The position numbers and the translations under genes were made by a program. DNA of 64,000 bases from Gautieria morchelliformis (Eukaryota; Basidiomycota; Agaricomycetes; Gomphales; Gomphaceae): contig WHVA01000013.1 of the NCBI GenBank assembly GCA_015179125.1, positions 124,001 through 188,000 of the forward strand, in the 5' to 3' direction. A model generated the notes under the pieces. The model saw only the letters and a program-made list of their open reading frames with translations. It made no database searches and was not told the DNA's origin. This document shows positions 1 to 10,638 of the stretch, one piece after another. Numbering within the stretch: the first letter of the stretch is position 1; every line of letters starts with the position of its first letter.

Positions 1-71
1 GAGTACATTTGATTCTAGCTTTCTAAGAACTCTACCGAACCTTCCCTGCCATAGCCCCTGAGTTGCTAACA
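1..71 (+). mobile_element. 3' end of a copia-1/2 family LTR
   Basis: The segment matches the last 71 bases of the copia LTR seen complete at 24713-25201 and reverse-complemented at 10639 and 15396, and ends in the same GTTGCTAACA terminus. It abuts gag sequence of the outer G2' element at 72, so a copia element or solo LTR sits in G2'. The rest lies left of the window, so the TSD cannot be checked. Confidence 0.85.
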
Positions 72-280
72 CATTTCACGCAGTGCGGACACAAACCGTC
101 TACGGAATGTGTAGTCATCTGGCGGCTGTATCATACATGCCGCATACTTCATGAGCTTGTTCAGCATCTCCTGAATGGTTTTCATGCCCTGCATGACCAC
201 ATCGAATTTATTTGATGCATGGTGGTAGGTCGACGTGTGCAGGAACCTTTTTTGAAGGCCTTGCATCACTGTTTCCAAGG
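72..280 (-). pseudogene. Outer G2' gag fragment (capsid region)
   Basis: Read on the minus strand this encodes the same capsid-like segment as G2 at 18665-18870 (LETVMQGLQKRFLH, then TYHHASNKFD, then MIQPPDDYTF), with several substitutions and a stop soon after. It ends at 280 in CAAGG, which is repeated at 20898-20902. Sequence resumes there with the next gag bases. It is therefore the left half of a gag gene split by insertion of G2. No function is expected from this piece. Confidence 0.85.
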
Positions 281-495
281 TGTAAAGGATGTCGATCTTA
301 GGACCTTGTATCACAAGGGCACTGCAGAGCTTGACCAATGAGTGGTATTCTGAATGCTACGTAGTGACAGGTAAGAGTAAGATGTGATGGGAACCGCTGG
401 CCGGTTCCCACGCATAAACTATACAGTGGGTCCCTAAGGGGCCCACTGGGATTATGTAATAACTATTGTACATGTAGATACATAGGTTATTTACA
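281..495 (-). repeat. G2 3' LTR
   Basis: This is 215 bp, TGTAAAGGAT to GGTTATTTACA on the plus strand, and nearly identical to 20683-20897. It contains two hairpins: stem TGGGAACCG with loop ctggc at 388-410, and CAGTGGGTCCC paired with GGGGCCCACTG at 424-449. Related LTRs at 22749-22952, 30201-30376 and 32873-33066 keep comparable hairpins with different stem bases. Confidence 0.9.
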
Positions 496-512
496 CCCAC
501 CCTCCCCCTCTA
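496..512 (-). other. G2 polypurine tract
   Basis: Next to the 3' LTR the minus strand reads AGAGGGGGAGGGTGGG, a typical plus-strand priming purine tract. It fixes the element's orientation as minus. The non-autonomous relative has AGAAGGGGAGGG in the same place (before 32873). Confidence 0.8.
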
Positions 513-532
513 TAGACAACTATAGGGGTCAA

Positions 533-2515
533 CTACGACTCATAGAGGTCATCCATAATGGAATCCTCTAGAGTGGCCGATACGATGACGCCGTCGTTGT
601 ACGGTGCCGGTGGAGCGCGTGACTCCTCTGGGGGCACCTCTGCATCATCGGTGGTGATTAGGTGAGGCTGGTTGGCCTCACCACTAGCGGCGGTATCTGC
701 TTGGGTGATGAGGCCAGCGTCCTCGCGGAGCATGGCCTCAACGGCCGGGTCCTCAGTCTGAGGGGGCCGGAAGCGCGCCAGCTCTTGGTCGAGCTGAGCG
801 TGAGTGAGGGGTCGCGGCACCGTGGCCCTCACATGGCTGGTCTCGAGGACCTTTTGTTGGCCCTCGCGGGCGGCAGCACTGAATGCCGCGCCGGTGATGC
901 TGCGTTGAACATAGTGTTCAATGCGTGCCACTCGCTTGCGAGTGACCCCTGCGTAGCGGGCCAACCATCTTGCGATCTCGGCGAGGGGGATGTCGTGGCC
1001 GGCTCGGCCCCCCATGGGGAATGGGCCCATGATGGAGAGCCGCAGGGTGGTGCTCTGAGGCGTCAGCACTTCCCTGGCATCGACGAGGCTCGACCATTGG
1101 TCTGTCGAGCCGAATAGGTCGAGTAGCCTCGCCATGAGAGGTGATGCGACCCCTTTGACCTGGGGCACAAGGGCCTTCAACCACATCCAGACATCCATGT
1201 CATCTAGGTTGAAGGTGCCATCCGTGTTGTCACGGATGGCTGATGGGATTCCTTCAGGGTTGTGTATCCAACCCTTTAGGATGGCCGCGATATCGTGCGG
1301 GGTACTGCCCGCTATCACGAGACAATCCCTTTTGGGATTGCGAGTGCGTTGTTCACGCTCGATGTGTTTAAATACGCCGATCATCTTGCGCATACGCGCG
1401 AGCTGTGGCGTTTCTTTTGCCCGCACTAGGAGTTCGACGAAGCATGGGTCGTCAAGTGGGCAGACATCGTACCATTGAGTATGATGCTGTTGGGCCTTCC
1501 CTACCGGCCGTGGTAGGAGGCCCGTCTCGGAGATCGGTGGATCTCCGAGTGGGATGAGTGTCCCCTCCCCCGGGTAGGGAGGGTGAACTGTCCCCGCTGG
1601 TGGAGGCAGGGCCACGCCAGGCCCGATGTACTGGGCCTTGACCTGTGCTATCTGCCATTGAAGGGCGGGGTTGTTGATAGTGTGCGACGATGACGCCGCT
1701 AGGTAAGCACTAATCGCACTTTCCCTCGCAATGGCTAGCCCATTGACGGTGTTGGGGGTGCCGCGCAATTTCTTGCGCTTTTTCTTTGGCTGCTCTGCCA
1801 GCCGCTGTGCCCTTTCCGGGTCGTACGTCTTCCAGACGGACGAGTCTGACTCCCATCCTTCTGGGACGCCGTACGCAGAGTCGGAAGGCGCGCTATGCCC
1901 TTCCATCGTTGTTGTTGTCGGGGTCGGCACCGACAATCGGGACGCTAGCCCCGATGTTGCGCACGCCGGCAAAGGCGCCGTCGCGCGAGGTGATGATGGC
2001 CCGGCCACTGGGTCCGTGGCCGGGTCATGTCGCGGCCTTTTTGAGGCAGCATGGGGGAACTTGAGCTGGAGCTGGGCTGCGCTCAGCTGCTCCTCGAGCT
2101 CTTTTATTTTGGCATGCTCGGCTTTGAGTGCATCGTCGCGGTCTTCAACCACGCGTTCCACCTCCTTGACCTCTTTTTTGAGGTCGTGGATGTCCCGGAG
2201 GAGCTCTTCTCGCGCGTCACGCGCGATGCCCCTTGGGAGCCATCCCCAGGCTGCCTCGACGGCATCGCCGATGTCTTCGTCCCGCAATTTGACCTTGTGG
2301 GTGCCTGTCGCGGCCCTTAAGTGCGCGGCGTAGTCCGCGCACGTTGCGCAATCGTCCAGGTGGACGATGGCGAGGGCGTCCTCCCATCCCACGATCATCC
2401 AGTGCTCCTGGTCTACTGGAGCACGGAGAATATCTGCGGCCCCCTGTCTTGGGGCCATTGCTCGCGTTGTGGACGTTGACGGATCAACGTCCATCCCATC
2501 TTTGGGGGGCATCAT
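533..2515 (-). CDS. Extra ORF of G2, downstream of pol, unknown function
   Basis: An uninterrupted ORF lies between the pol stop (2635) and the 3' LTR, on the same strand as pol. The first ATG is at 2515 (Met-Met-Pro-Pro-Lys), giving about 660 residues. The frame is open from 2632 without an upstream ATG. Visible parts are a heptad-like charged coiled coil (around residues 112-152, LKKEVKEVERVVEDR), a basic KKKRKKL cluster that could be nuclear, low-complexity Pro/Thr/Ser stretches, and a C-terminal half with W-x-W-L and RWLARYAG motifs. No signal peptide or membrane segment is evident, so it does not look like an envelope protein. I do not recognise the family. It is intact although gag and pol of the same element are broken. 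Confidence 0.7.
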   Translation of the reverse strand: MMPPKDGMDVDPSTSTTRAMAPRQGAADILRAPVDQEHWMIVGWEDALAIVHLDDCATCADYAAHLRAATGTHKVKLRDEDIGDAVEAAWGWLPRGIARDAREELLRDIHDLKKEVKEVERVVEDRDDALKAEHAKIKELEEQLSAAQLQLKFPHAASKRPRHDPATDPVAGPSSPRATAPLPACATSGLASRLSVPTPTTTTMEGHSAPSDSAYGVPEGWESDSSVWKTYDPERAQRLAEQPKKKRKKLRGTPNTVNGLAIARESAISAYLAASSSHTINNPALQWQIAQVKAQYIGPGVALPPPAGTVHPPYPGEGTLIPLGDPPISETGLLPRPVGKAQQHHTQWYDVCPLDDPCFVELLVRAKETPQLARMRKMIGVFKHIEREQRTRNPKRDCLVIAGSTPHDIAAILKGWIHNPEGIPSAIRDNTDGTFNLDDMDVWMWLKALVPQVKGVASPLMARLLDLFGSTDQWSSLVDAREVLTPQSTTLRLSIMGPFPMGGRAGHDIPLAEIARWLARYAGVTRKRVARIEHYVQRSITGAAFSAAAREGQQKVLETSHVRATVPRPLTHAQLDQELARFRPPQTEDPAVEAMLREDAGLITQADTAASGEANQPHLITTDDAEVPPEESRAPPAPYNDGVIVSATLEDSIMDDLYES

Positions 2516-2634
2516 CTTCGTGGGGATGATGGTGGTTAGCTTCCAAGAAGCGATGCGCCCTCGGAAAGATCCGAGGTGAAAATTTAACTGCGCCGTGGCC
2601 GGCGTGTCACGTGGTCTGCATGTGACAGACACGT

Positions 2635-4296
2635 CTAGCGGCGTCTGGGGAAGTCGCGTGGCTTGCTCACCCCCCGAAGCTCTAGATAGCTATCTAGGGC
2701 TTCAAGGTCCTTGCAGGACGACATGGGTTCCCATGTCACATCGCCTAGGGTCCAACGGATCTGGAACTCCAGGTCCATCGAGTTTATCCATCGATGTGCG
2801 ATAATCTCGTCGACGAGCCACTCCTCGTCGTCATTTGCTCCGAAGTCATAAAATGACTTGGCCTCCCGACGAGGGAACAATTCGTCGTTGTTAGCCTCGT
2901 ATCGCCGTACGAGGCTTGAATGGAAGACCGGCGAAATGTGACGGCTTTTCAGCTCGTCGGGAAGATCAAGGGTCACCATCGAGGCATCATTGTGAGCCTC
3001 GACGACGCGGTATGGTCCGATGTACCACGGGACTAGTTTTCTGGCTCTTCCTTTCGGGAGAGTTAGGTTTTGTGTCAAAGGTAGATGCGGTCGTTGGCCA
3101 CGTACCTGTCGCTTGCCATACATTTCTTGTTTGCATGAAACGTTTGCGTCACTTGATGCTCTATGATTGCATCGTGTGCCGCCATCAGGTTCCATTTTGC
3201 CTGATGTGCGAACCGGGCTACCCCCTTGAACGGGGTGTCCACGGCTATGGGGAGGTCTATCCGCGGCATATAGCCGTGGTTCAGCTCGAAAGGTGCGAAC
3301 CCTGTGGTCGCGCTGACGTTGCTGTTGAGGGCGACCTCAACCATTGGGCATTTCAATGCCCAATCCTTCTGATCATCTCTGACGACCGCGCGCAATATCT
3401 GGCCGATCGAGCGGTTTGCCCGCTCGGTGGCTCCATCCATGTGGGGATGGAAGGCAGTTGACATGAGGAGCTTAGTCCCCATGAGTCGCTGTAGTTCATG
3501 CCAGAAGATCGACGTGAACTTCGAGTCTCTGTCCGAGACGATGGAGTCGGGAACTCCGTGGAGTCGAATGACCTCCTTCAGAAACAGCCAGGCTACTCCC
3601 TTGGCTGACACACTCGTCGTGGTTGGTATGAGGTGTACGAGCGACGTTAGTCGGTCGATGACTACCATCAGGTAGTCACAGTCGTTGGATTTGGGCAGGG
3701 GCCCCATGAAGTCGATGCCAATCGACTGCCACGGCCTATCCGGAATGGGTAGGCTGTGTAGTAGGCCTTTGGGCCGTTGTGGTCCGGTTTTCGTCATCTG
3801 ACACCTCGCGCACGATGTGCAGAACACTTCTATGTCTGGGCTCATGCCCGGCCACCAATATGATCTTCGAACGTAGTTCGAAGTCTTCAGATGGCCGTAG
3901 TGGCCAACTATCTGATGTGCCCGATCGATGATGATTTCGATCAGCTTCCTTCCCCCTTGAAGAACAGAGCGGGGGATGGCAATGACGTCTCTTTTGAGCT
4001 GGTTCTTAGTCCAGATCAACCCGTCCCAGATCCTGAATCTCGGGTGCACGTCTGGGTGCGCCATGATCTTTGTGAACATGGCGTCCCTGTGGTATGCATC
4101 TCGTAGGACCTTAGACAGGTCTACGCCTTGCTCGACGACCCGGCGCAGGGGCGTGCTGTCATTTCCTGCGGCGATGACTCTGATGTCATCGTCGTCGGCA
4201 TCGCGTGACGTGGCGACATTTGCGGGCTCTGGTGAGCCCTCGTTTAATGTGGCGGATTCCGTTGCTCTCGCCTCTGTCTTCTCAGTGAGGCGTTTA
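2635..4296 (-). pseudogene. G2 pol, C-terminal part: integrase and chromodomain
   Basis: The minus strand encodes a gypsy integrase: zinc-binding HHCC region (HQIVGHYGH to CTSCARC), catalytic Asp in IGIDFMGPL, Asp in IVSDRDSKF, and Glu in DGATERANRS. After the conserved ARKLVPWYIGPYRVVEAH segment comes a chromodomain-like end (EEWLVDEIIAHRW to DVTWEPM). One frameshift near 3090 separates integrase (frame of 3075-4394) from the chromodomain part (frame of 2635-3195). The stop at 2635 is followed at once by the extra ORF. The upstream end is cut at 4296 by a copia LTR, so RNase H and most of RT are absent here. Confidence 0.85.
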
Positions 4297-4775
4297 TGTT
4301 GGGTGTATTTATGCTCCTGCACCAAAATCAAGCCAAATAGATTCCACCATTCATATTTCTTTTGATTTTGACTTGAAACCATGCTGACATTCATTCTATG
4401 ATTTTTCGAATTTTCCTTTGATTTTTTGAAGCTGTATTTCTACTTCTTTTCATGTTCTGTCCAACCGACCCTTTGTGGGTGGTTGTGGACAAATTTCCTT
4501 TTTGAGCTGCGGCTGTTCACCACTGTGGTACGTTCTATGGGCGCTTAGCATGGCACACGGTGGTACCACGGGCGCTAAAGCGCCGGCTAGTAGTACATGT
4601 GCATGAGACACATTTCCCTCCTCTCTCAGTGACAACTAAATTCACTGAGAGAGGCAAGTAAATTAGTCTTGTTTCCTTTCGATTTGTTGACCTAGAAATC
4701 CTGTAGTGAATTGATTTCTAGTCGTCTTTTGAGCAGCAAGTCCATACCTACTGCCTATAATTCCTGTCCTCTACA
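4297..4775 (+). repeat. Copia-1 5' LTR
   Basis: This is 479 bp, TGTTGGGTGTATTTATGCTCC to CTCTACA, related to but clearly diverged from the copia-2 LTR. It keeps the long LTR hairpin (CTCTCTCAGTGA paired with TCACTGAGAGAG, 4620-4653). The left flank 4292-4296 is GTTTA. No matching right flank exists because the 3' part of this element is lost. Confidence 0.85.
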
Positions 4776-4789
4776 GGGTTATGGGCCCC
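4776..4789 (+). other. Copia-1 primer-binding site (half-tRNA type)
   Basis: Just inside the LTR is GGGTTATGGGCCCC. It is complementary to the anticodon arm of eukaryotic initiator tRNA-Met (GGGGCCCAUAACCC, anticodon CAU). Drosophila copia and yeast Ty5 are known to use a cleaved initiator-tRNA half as primer. The same site is present in copia-2 (15381-15395) and copia-3 (41041-41055). The gag ATG lies within it. Confidence 0.75.
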
Positions 4790-5238
4790 GGAGACACTTC
4801 ACAGAAGCTATTGGGTGTTGAGAAGCTTGCTACAGATGGAAGTAATTGGCCATTGTGGCGAGCCACTCTCATCAGCTATTTCGAGTCCAAAAATCTACTC
4901 AAGCATGTAGAAGGGAGAGTCACTCGACCTTCTGATCCTCCAGTCATGCCCCCAGGCCATATTCTTACAGAAGCTGAGGAAACTCAGATGGATAAGGCTG
5001 AGGAGAAGCTGGAGAGATATCTTGCTAGAGAAGGACAAGCCAAGACCCAAATCATCGTCTCAGTGTCAGAGTCACTGGCTCTGATGCTACAGAAGCAGAA
5101 GACAGCAAAAGAGACTTGGGATGCATTGGTCAATGAAATGACCAAAAAGCCCAAGATGGTCCTCACCAGCCTGCAGAGACAACTCCGCAGTATGAGATGT
5201 CCTGAGGATGGAGACTTGAGAGATCATTTGGACAAGGC
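4781..5238 (+). pseudogene. Copia-1 gag, N-terminal fragment
   Basis: The frame starts at the ATG in the PBS (MGPGDTSQKLLGVEKL) and encodes a copia gag (UBN2-type) closely matching the gag of copia-2 (minus strand below 15389), including WPLWRATL and MTKKPKMVLTSLQRQLRSMR. It stops being copia at LRDHLDKA (5238), where the GypA-1 LTR begins. In copia-2 the protein continues QDLYARLNEMG. The remainder of copia-1 is nowhere in the window. Confidence 0.9.
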
Positions 5239-5719
5239 TGTCAGGGGACACCCTGTTTTCCATTTCCAGTTCCGACACCACACCCAGTTCCGACTCCATT
5301 TCCGACACCGCTTCCGGTTCCGATTCCATCTCCGCCTCCGCTTTCGGAAATGATTCCGCTTCTGGGAGAACTTCCACCAGTTCCGTTCACCTTGCCAGTT
5401 CCACTCCAATTTCCGACTTCCACCCTCGGAACAGTGTCGGAAATCAAGCGACTCGCATAATAGGTGGCATCAAGGGTCGATCAAGGGTCAGGGGGATGCA
5501 GGGTTGATGGCGGGTGCCAAGTGTTGTCCCTGGCTGCGCAGCGTAGTATAATACGGGCTCGCTGACATTGGGGGTCCTTAGACTTTTCTCTTTGGATTTC
5601 CCCTTGTCAGGTGAGAATCCCCTCTCTTGTATACTCCGTTCATTTATACATACTTTGGATTTCCCCTTGTCAGTTGTGTGGTAGTGTGATCTCCACGACT
5701 AGCCAGGGTTGCCCTTACA
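5239..5719 (+). repeat. GypA-1 5' LTR
   Basis: This is 481 bp, TGTCAGGGGACACC to TTGCCCTTACA. It contains a TATAATA box at about 5548-5554. About 30 nt downstream (around 5580) lies a GACTTTTCT motif that is complementary to the sequence just after the LTR. The U3 region is a (TTCCGA/C)-rich Ser-codon repeat. Confidence 0.92.
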
Positions 5720-5721
5720 GC

Positions 5722-5731
5722 AGAAAAGTCT
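5722..5731 (+). other. GypA-1 self-priming PBS
   Basis: AGAAAAGTCT lies two bases after the LTR end. It is the reverse complement of the AGACTTTTCT motif placed at the likely transcript start within the LTR. This is the layout of Tf1/sushi-type self-priming, in which the 5' end of the transcript folds back to the PBS. The GypB family has the equivalent pair with a compensating change. Confidence 0.65.
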
Positions 5732-5906
5732 CTCCCCTAGAGGACCGGCGGTCGTACTGCGCGTTACATTCGCCATAGGTGCGTTCGGAATCGGAGACAG
5801 CGACTCGGAGATCGCAACCTCTTCCGCACACACAGCGTACGACAGCCCTTCTTCTTACGTCGAGCTCCCAACCCCGGAAATCCCGTCCCACATTTCTCCT
5901 TCCGAC

Positions 5907-7082
5907 ATGGATCCGGACGATCGTCTTCGGAATATGGAGGAGGAATTGACGCGGAACCGGATGAAGACCGACGCGATTGAAACAGCCTTACAAGCGATTT
6001 TGGCTAAGTTAGATATTCCACAAGGTGGTGGAAATGAAATGTTGGATGATCCGGATTTCGGAAAAGCGGAACTAGCGGAGGAGAGAAAGTCCGCGAAGTT
6101 AGCAAAGGTCAAACCCGCAACTCCGGCGGACTTTGACGGAGATCGGGAGAAGGGACGCGCATTCTTCAACACATGCAGCATCTACTTCGCAATTGTCGGA
6201 GACCTCTTTCCGAACGACCAGGCTCGGATTCACTGGGCATTGTCCTTTTTCAAGTCGGACCGCGCAGCCCGTTTTGCAAACAAGGTGATCCGACATGAAG
6301 CAAAGGGAAAGGGGAACTACTTCCGGGACTGGGACGCCTTCGAGAAAACATTTTCCGACCAGTTCTGCCCAAAAAATGAGCAGCTCACAGCCCTTACGAA
6401 GCTCGAGGGGACCAGCTGGTACCAGGCCAAGGATCCGGTCGATGACTATATCGATCGCTTCCAGGAGCTCATCGACATTGCGGAGTATGATGACGACAAG
6501 ACGATCGTCATCAAATTCCGACGAGGACTTGATCCGACAGTCCAGAACCAAGTTGCGCTGCTTGGGGATGGAGCTCCGGACTTTGATGACCCGGAAGGGT
6601 GGTACCAAGCTGCACAGAGGGTGTCCCGGAACAGGGAAGCCAATGAGGCCTTCGTGGAGACGAGCCGGAATATGACGCGCAGTTCCACTCGTCCTACTCC
6701 ACCTGTGCCAAAACCCGGAAGCGCATTCATTCCCATGCGGAAAGTATTTCCGACGCTTGCTCCGCCCGCTCCTATTAGGAACCATAGCCCTCCTCCCTCG
6801 AAGAGTGGCCCTGCCCCGATGGATGTTGACCGCATGCGCGGAAAAGGCCGCGGAACTATCACCTGCTTCCGATGTCAACAACCAGGCCACTATGCCCGCG
6901 AGTGCCCCCAAGCATTTGACATCCGGCTTATGACCACAGAGGAGAAACTCGAGCTCCTTCCAGAGTTCCTCGCACTTGCGGACATAAGCGGAGTGGCTAC
7001 TGCGGAAGGAATTTCCGAAAATGCGGAACATGGCGCATCGGAAGCGGAAGATGCGTCGGATTTTGTGACGCGCAGCGGGTGA
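5907..7082 (+). CDS. gag: GypA-1 gag
   Basis: The frame is open from the LTR (5709), but its first ATG is at 5907 (MDPDDRLRNMEEE). It encodes about 391 residues of gag: a coiled start, the capsid-like region (KPATPADFDGDREKGRAFF, DYIDRFQELIDIAEYDD, IKFRRGLDP), and one CCHC zinc knuckle CFRCQQPGHYAREC. It ends ...VTRSG with TGA at 7080-7082, overlapping the pol frame by a few bases in the -1 frame. It is nearly identical to GypA-2 gag and is itself unbroken. Confidence 0.88.
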   Translation: MDPDDRLRNMEEELTRNRMKTDAIETALQAILAKLDIPQGGGNEMLDDPDFGKAELAEERKSAKLAKVKPATPADFDGDREKGRAFFNTCSIYFAIVGDLFPNDQARIHWALSFFKSDRAARFANKVIRHEAKGKGNYFRDWDAFEKTFSDQFCPKNEQLTALTKLEGTSWYQAKDPVDDYIDRFQELIDIAEYDDDKTIVIKFRRGLDPTVQNQVALLGDGAPDFDDPEGWYQAAQRVSRNREANEAFVETSRNMTRSSTRPTPPVPKPGSAFIPMRKVFPTLAPPAPIRNHSPPPSKSGPAPMDVDRMRGKGRGTITCFRCQQPGHYARECPQAFDIRLMTTEEKLELLPEFLALADISGVATAEGISENAEHGASEAEDASDFVTRSG

Positions 7083-10000
7083 GATGTGTGCCCCTGCTGC
7101 CTGTACATAACCGGTTTGCCTGTCTTGAAGTAGAGAATGAAAAGCCCCGACTCCCTTCACTTCATACAGACCCACCGGATAAAGTCACACAAAAGCCAAA
7201 TCCGACACCCCGTCTATCCCGCATCCGCCCTTGGGAGAGACGCCTTCCGAAGCGCTATGTTGTTGCTGCCGCCCCTGGCCCCAAGTCACTAGTCATTAAG
7301 GTAGAGATCCAGACGACCGATACGGCGGAAGTCAAATCCGGACCCGCCCTTGTCGATTGCGGGGCCACTGGTCAGTTTATGGACCGGGACTATGTGGAAC
7401 GGAACCGACTGACCACGCGGAAGTTGCAACGTGCAATCCCGGTGTTCAATGTGGATGGAAGCCCCAATGAGGCAGGGTCCATCACGGAGATAGTGGACAC
7501 AATTCTCCGCTACGATGGACACTCGGAACGCACTTCCTTCGCTGTCACCAGCCTGGGGAAGCAAGACATCATCCTCGGGTTTACCTGGCTTCAAGAGCAC
7601 AACCCGGAGATCAATTGGCAGACTCGGAAGGTACTGATGAGTCGATGTCCAGCCAAGTGTCACATGTGCCGGTCGGAAGTGCGGAAGGAGCGCCAGGAGC
7701 AGCGGAAGACCGAACGGCTCATACAGACATGTCGTTCCGGCCCCCATCCACTGCTTGCAGAAGAAGACTCGGAAGCGGAATTTGACCCGGATCCCCCTTC
7801 CAATTCCGATTCCGATGTCATCCGACTCGGCCTGGAAGACACTCTGACGGAAGGGGAGCGCTTGCTGTACGTAAACCTTCCGCCGAAGGCGGAACACATC
7901 CGCGCCACCGGAAATATTTCGCAACGCCTTGCTGAAGCCTCTAAGAGGTATGATAGAGTGGAGGCGGAAATTCCGGAGTACCTGCGGGAGTTTGAGGACG
8001 TCTTCTCCAAGGAGTCGTTTGATGCCCTGCCTCCGCGGAAACTGTGGGACCATGCCATCGAGTTGGAGCCTGGGTCGAAGCCCACCAACTGCAAGGTCTA
8101 CCCGCTGTCACCCAAGGAGCAGGTAGAGCTCGATGCATTCCTTGCGGAAAATCTCCGTACAGGGAGGATCCGCCCCTCCAATTCACCCATGGCATCTCCG
8201 GTGTTCTTCATCAAGAAGAAGGACGGCTCGCTCAGACTTGTGCAGGATTACCGGGCCTTGAATGCGATCACGATCAAGAACCGGTACCCCATTCCGCTCA
8301 TTTCCGAATTGATCACACAACTCCGCGGGGCGAAGTACTTCACTAAGCTGGATGTCCGCTGGGGCTTCAATAATGTCCGGATCAAGGAGGGAGATGAGTG
8401 GAAGGCCGCATTCCGCACCAACCGAGGACTCTTTGAGCCACAGGTCATGTTCTTTGGCCTCACCAACAGTCCTGCCACTTCCAGACGATGATGAATGACA
8501 TTTTCCGTGACATGATAGCAGAAGGGGTGTCTGCGTCTACCTCGATGACATCCTCATCTTCACAAAAACAATGTCCGAACATCGGGAAGTCGTGCGGAGA
8601 GTGCTGGAACGACTCCGGGAGTACAACCTGTGTCTCAAGCCGGAAAAGTGCGAATTTGAGCGGACGCGGATAGAGTATCTTGGGGTGATTGTGTCGGAAG
8701 GAAAGGTGGAAATGGACCCCGTCAAGGTTTCCGGTGTGTCGGATTGGCCGGTGCCGCGGAACAAGAAGGAAGTCCAGTCCTTCATTGGGTTTGTCAATTT
8801 CTACTGGCGGTTCATCAAGGACTTCTCCTGCCACGCCCGTGCCCTCTTCGACCTCACCAAGAAGGAGGTTGGATGGCGGTGGGGAGAGCCGGAACAGACA
8901 TCCTTTGACAAACTCAAAGAGCTGATCACTTCCGCCCCGGTCCTGATCTTTCCCGACGACTCTCGCCCTTACCGAGTCGAGGCGGATTCTTCCGACGCAG
9001 CTACCGGAGCGGTCTTGTCGCAACAGTCATCGGAAGAAGGTGGGGGGTGGCATCCGATTGCCTTCTTCTCTAAGAGTCTCAGTCCGGTCGAGCGGAACTA
9101 CGAGATCCACGACAAGGAGATGCTGGCAATCATCCGAGCGCTGGAGGAGTGGCGACACTTCCTCGAGGGTGCTCTATGCCCATTTGAGATCTGGACAGAC
9201 CACAAGAACCTTGAGTATTTCCGCACGTCTAAGAAGTTGAACCGACGACAAGCACGGTGGTCCCTACACCTGTCCCGGTTTGACTTCATGCTCCACCACC
9301 GCCCCGGCCGCACCATGGGCAAGCCCGATGCCCTATCCCGCCGTGCGGATCATGGAAGCGGAAGCGGAGACAATGCGGATATGACACTGCTCCGCCCAAG
9401 TCTCTTTGCAATCCGCGCCCTAGAAGGAGTGACTGCAGTTGGAGCGGAAGCGGAAATGCTCCGGGACATCCGGAGACAGTACCGGAATGGAGAGAAGGAG
9501 GAGTCGGTGGTGAAGGCAGTGGAGGAACTTTGGAAAGGGCACTCACGGTCTGTACGAGCAGCGGAATGGTCGGAACGGGATGGGCTGCTCCACTTCAGAG
9601 GCAAGGTCTACGTTCCAGATGGGGCGGACCTCCGCCGCCGCATCATGTCCCAGCACCATGACACGCGGGTCGCTGGGCATGCTGGCAGGTGGAAGACGCT
9701 GGAGTTGGTGGCTCGGAATTACTGGTGGCCTCAGATGTCCCGCTACATTGGACAGTACGTGAAGACATGTGATCTTTGTCTCCGAACCAAAGCGCAACGA
9801 CATCCACCCGTCGGAGAACTTGTTCCGCTCCCGATTCCCGAATCCCGCTGGGACACCATCAGCGTCGACTTCATTGTTGAACTCCCAGAGTCTCATGGCT
9901 ACGACGCGATCATGAACGTCGTGGATTCGGTAAGCAAGGTGTCCCACTTCATTCCGATGCACACGACGATCACAGCCCTCGGAGCGGCCCGCCTGTTCCT

Positions 10001-10638
10001 AGCCCATGTCTGGAAGTTGCATGGGCTCCCGAAGCAAGTTGTTTCGGACCAAGGTCCGCAGTTTGTCGCGGAACTGACTCGGGAGCTCTACCGCCTGCTC
10101 GGCATAAAGCTAGCTACCACCACGGCGTACCATCCGCAGGGTGACGGACAGACGGAACGGGTCAATCAGGAGTTGGAGCAATATCTCCGCCTCTTTGTCA
10201 ATGAGAGGCAGGATGACTGGGACGAGTTACTTCCGTTGGCGGAATTCCAATACAACAACCATGTCCATTCCGCCACGCAACAGACTCCCTTCATGCTTGA
10301 CTCCGGACGACACCCGCGGATGGGCTTCGAACCACGCCAGGCTGACTCCCGACTCGAGACGGTCAATGAGTTCCGAGACCGCATGGACTCCACCCTTTCG
10401 GAAGCCAAGTCGGCCCTTGCGAAGGCCAAGGATGACATGGCAAGGTACTACAACCGACGCCGGGTTCCTGCCCTGGAGTACCAAGTTGGAGACAAGGTGT
10501 ACCTAGATGCAAGTGACATCCGCACCACACGCCCGTCGCAGAAGCTTGCCCACCGCTACCTTGGCCCCTTCACAGTGACGCGGAGGGTTGGACGGAATGC
10601 ATACCGCCTCCGACTTCCGATGTCCATGTCCCGCCTCC
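7079..10638 (+). pseudogene. pol: GypA-1 pol, main part (PR-RT-RH-IN)
   Basis: It follows the GypA-2 pol closely: protease ALVDCGATGQFMD, RT (FFIKKKDGSLRLVQDYRALN), RNase H (FEIWTDHKNL), integrase zinc finger, and DDE residues (SVDFIVELPES, VVSDQGPQF, QTERVNQ). Compared with GypA-2, one G is missing near 8479 (CCACTTCCAG for CCACGTTCCAG) and one T near 8528 (GGGGTGTCTG for GGGGTTGTCTG), which breaks the frame around the YLDD catalytic motif. At 10638 the reading frame is cut by copia-2 and resumes at 15885. Confidence 0.9.

Noticed and set aside
662-2579. Several plus-strand ORFs of 60-200 codons opposite the extra G2 ORF
   Set aside because: They overlap a much longer minus-strand ORF in a GC-rich region, lack motifs and occur in all frames.
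5709-5906. Upstream extension of GypA gag into the LTR
   Set aside because: The frame is open but has no ATG before 5907. The apparent start codon is TTG inside the LTR.
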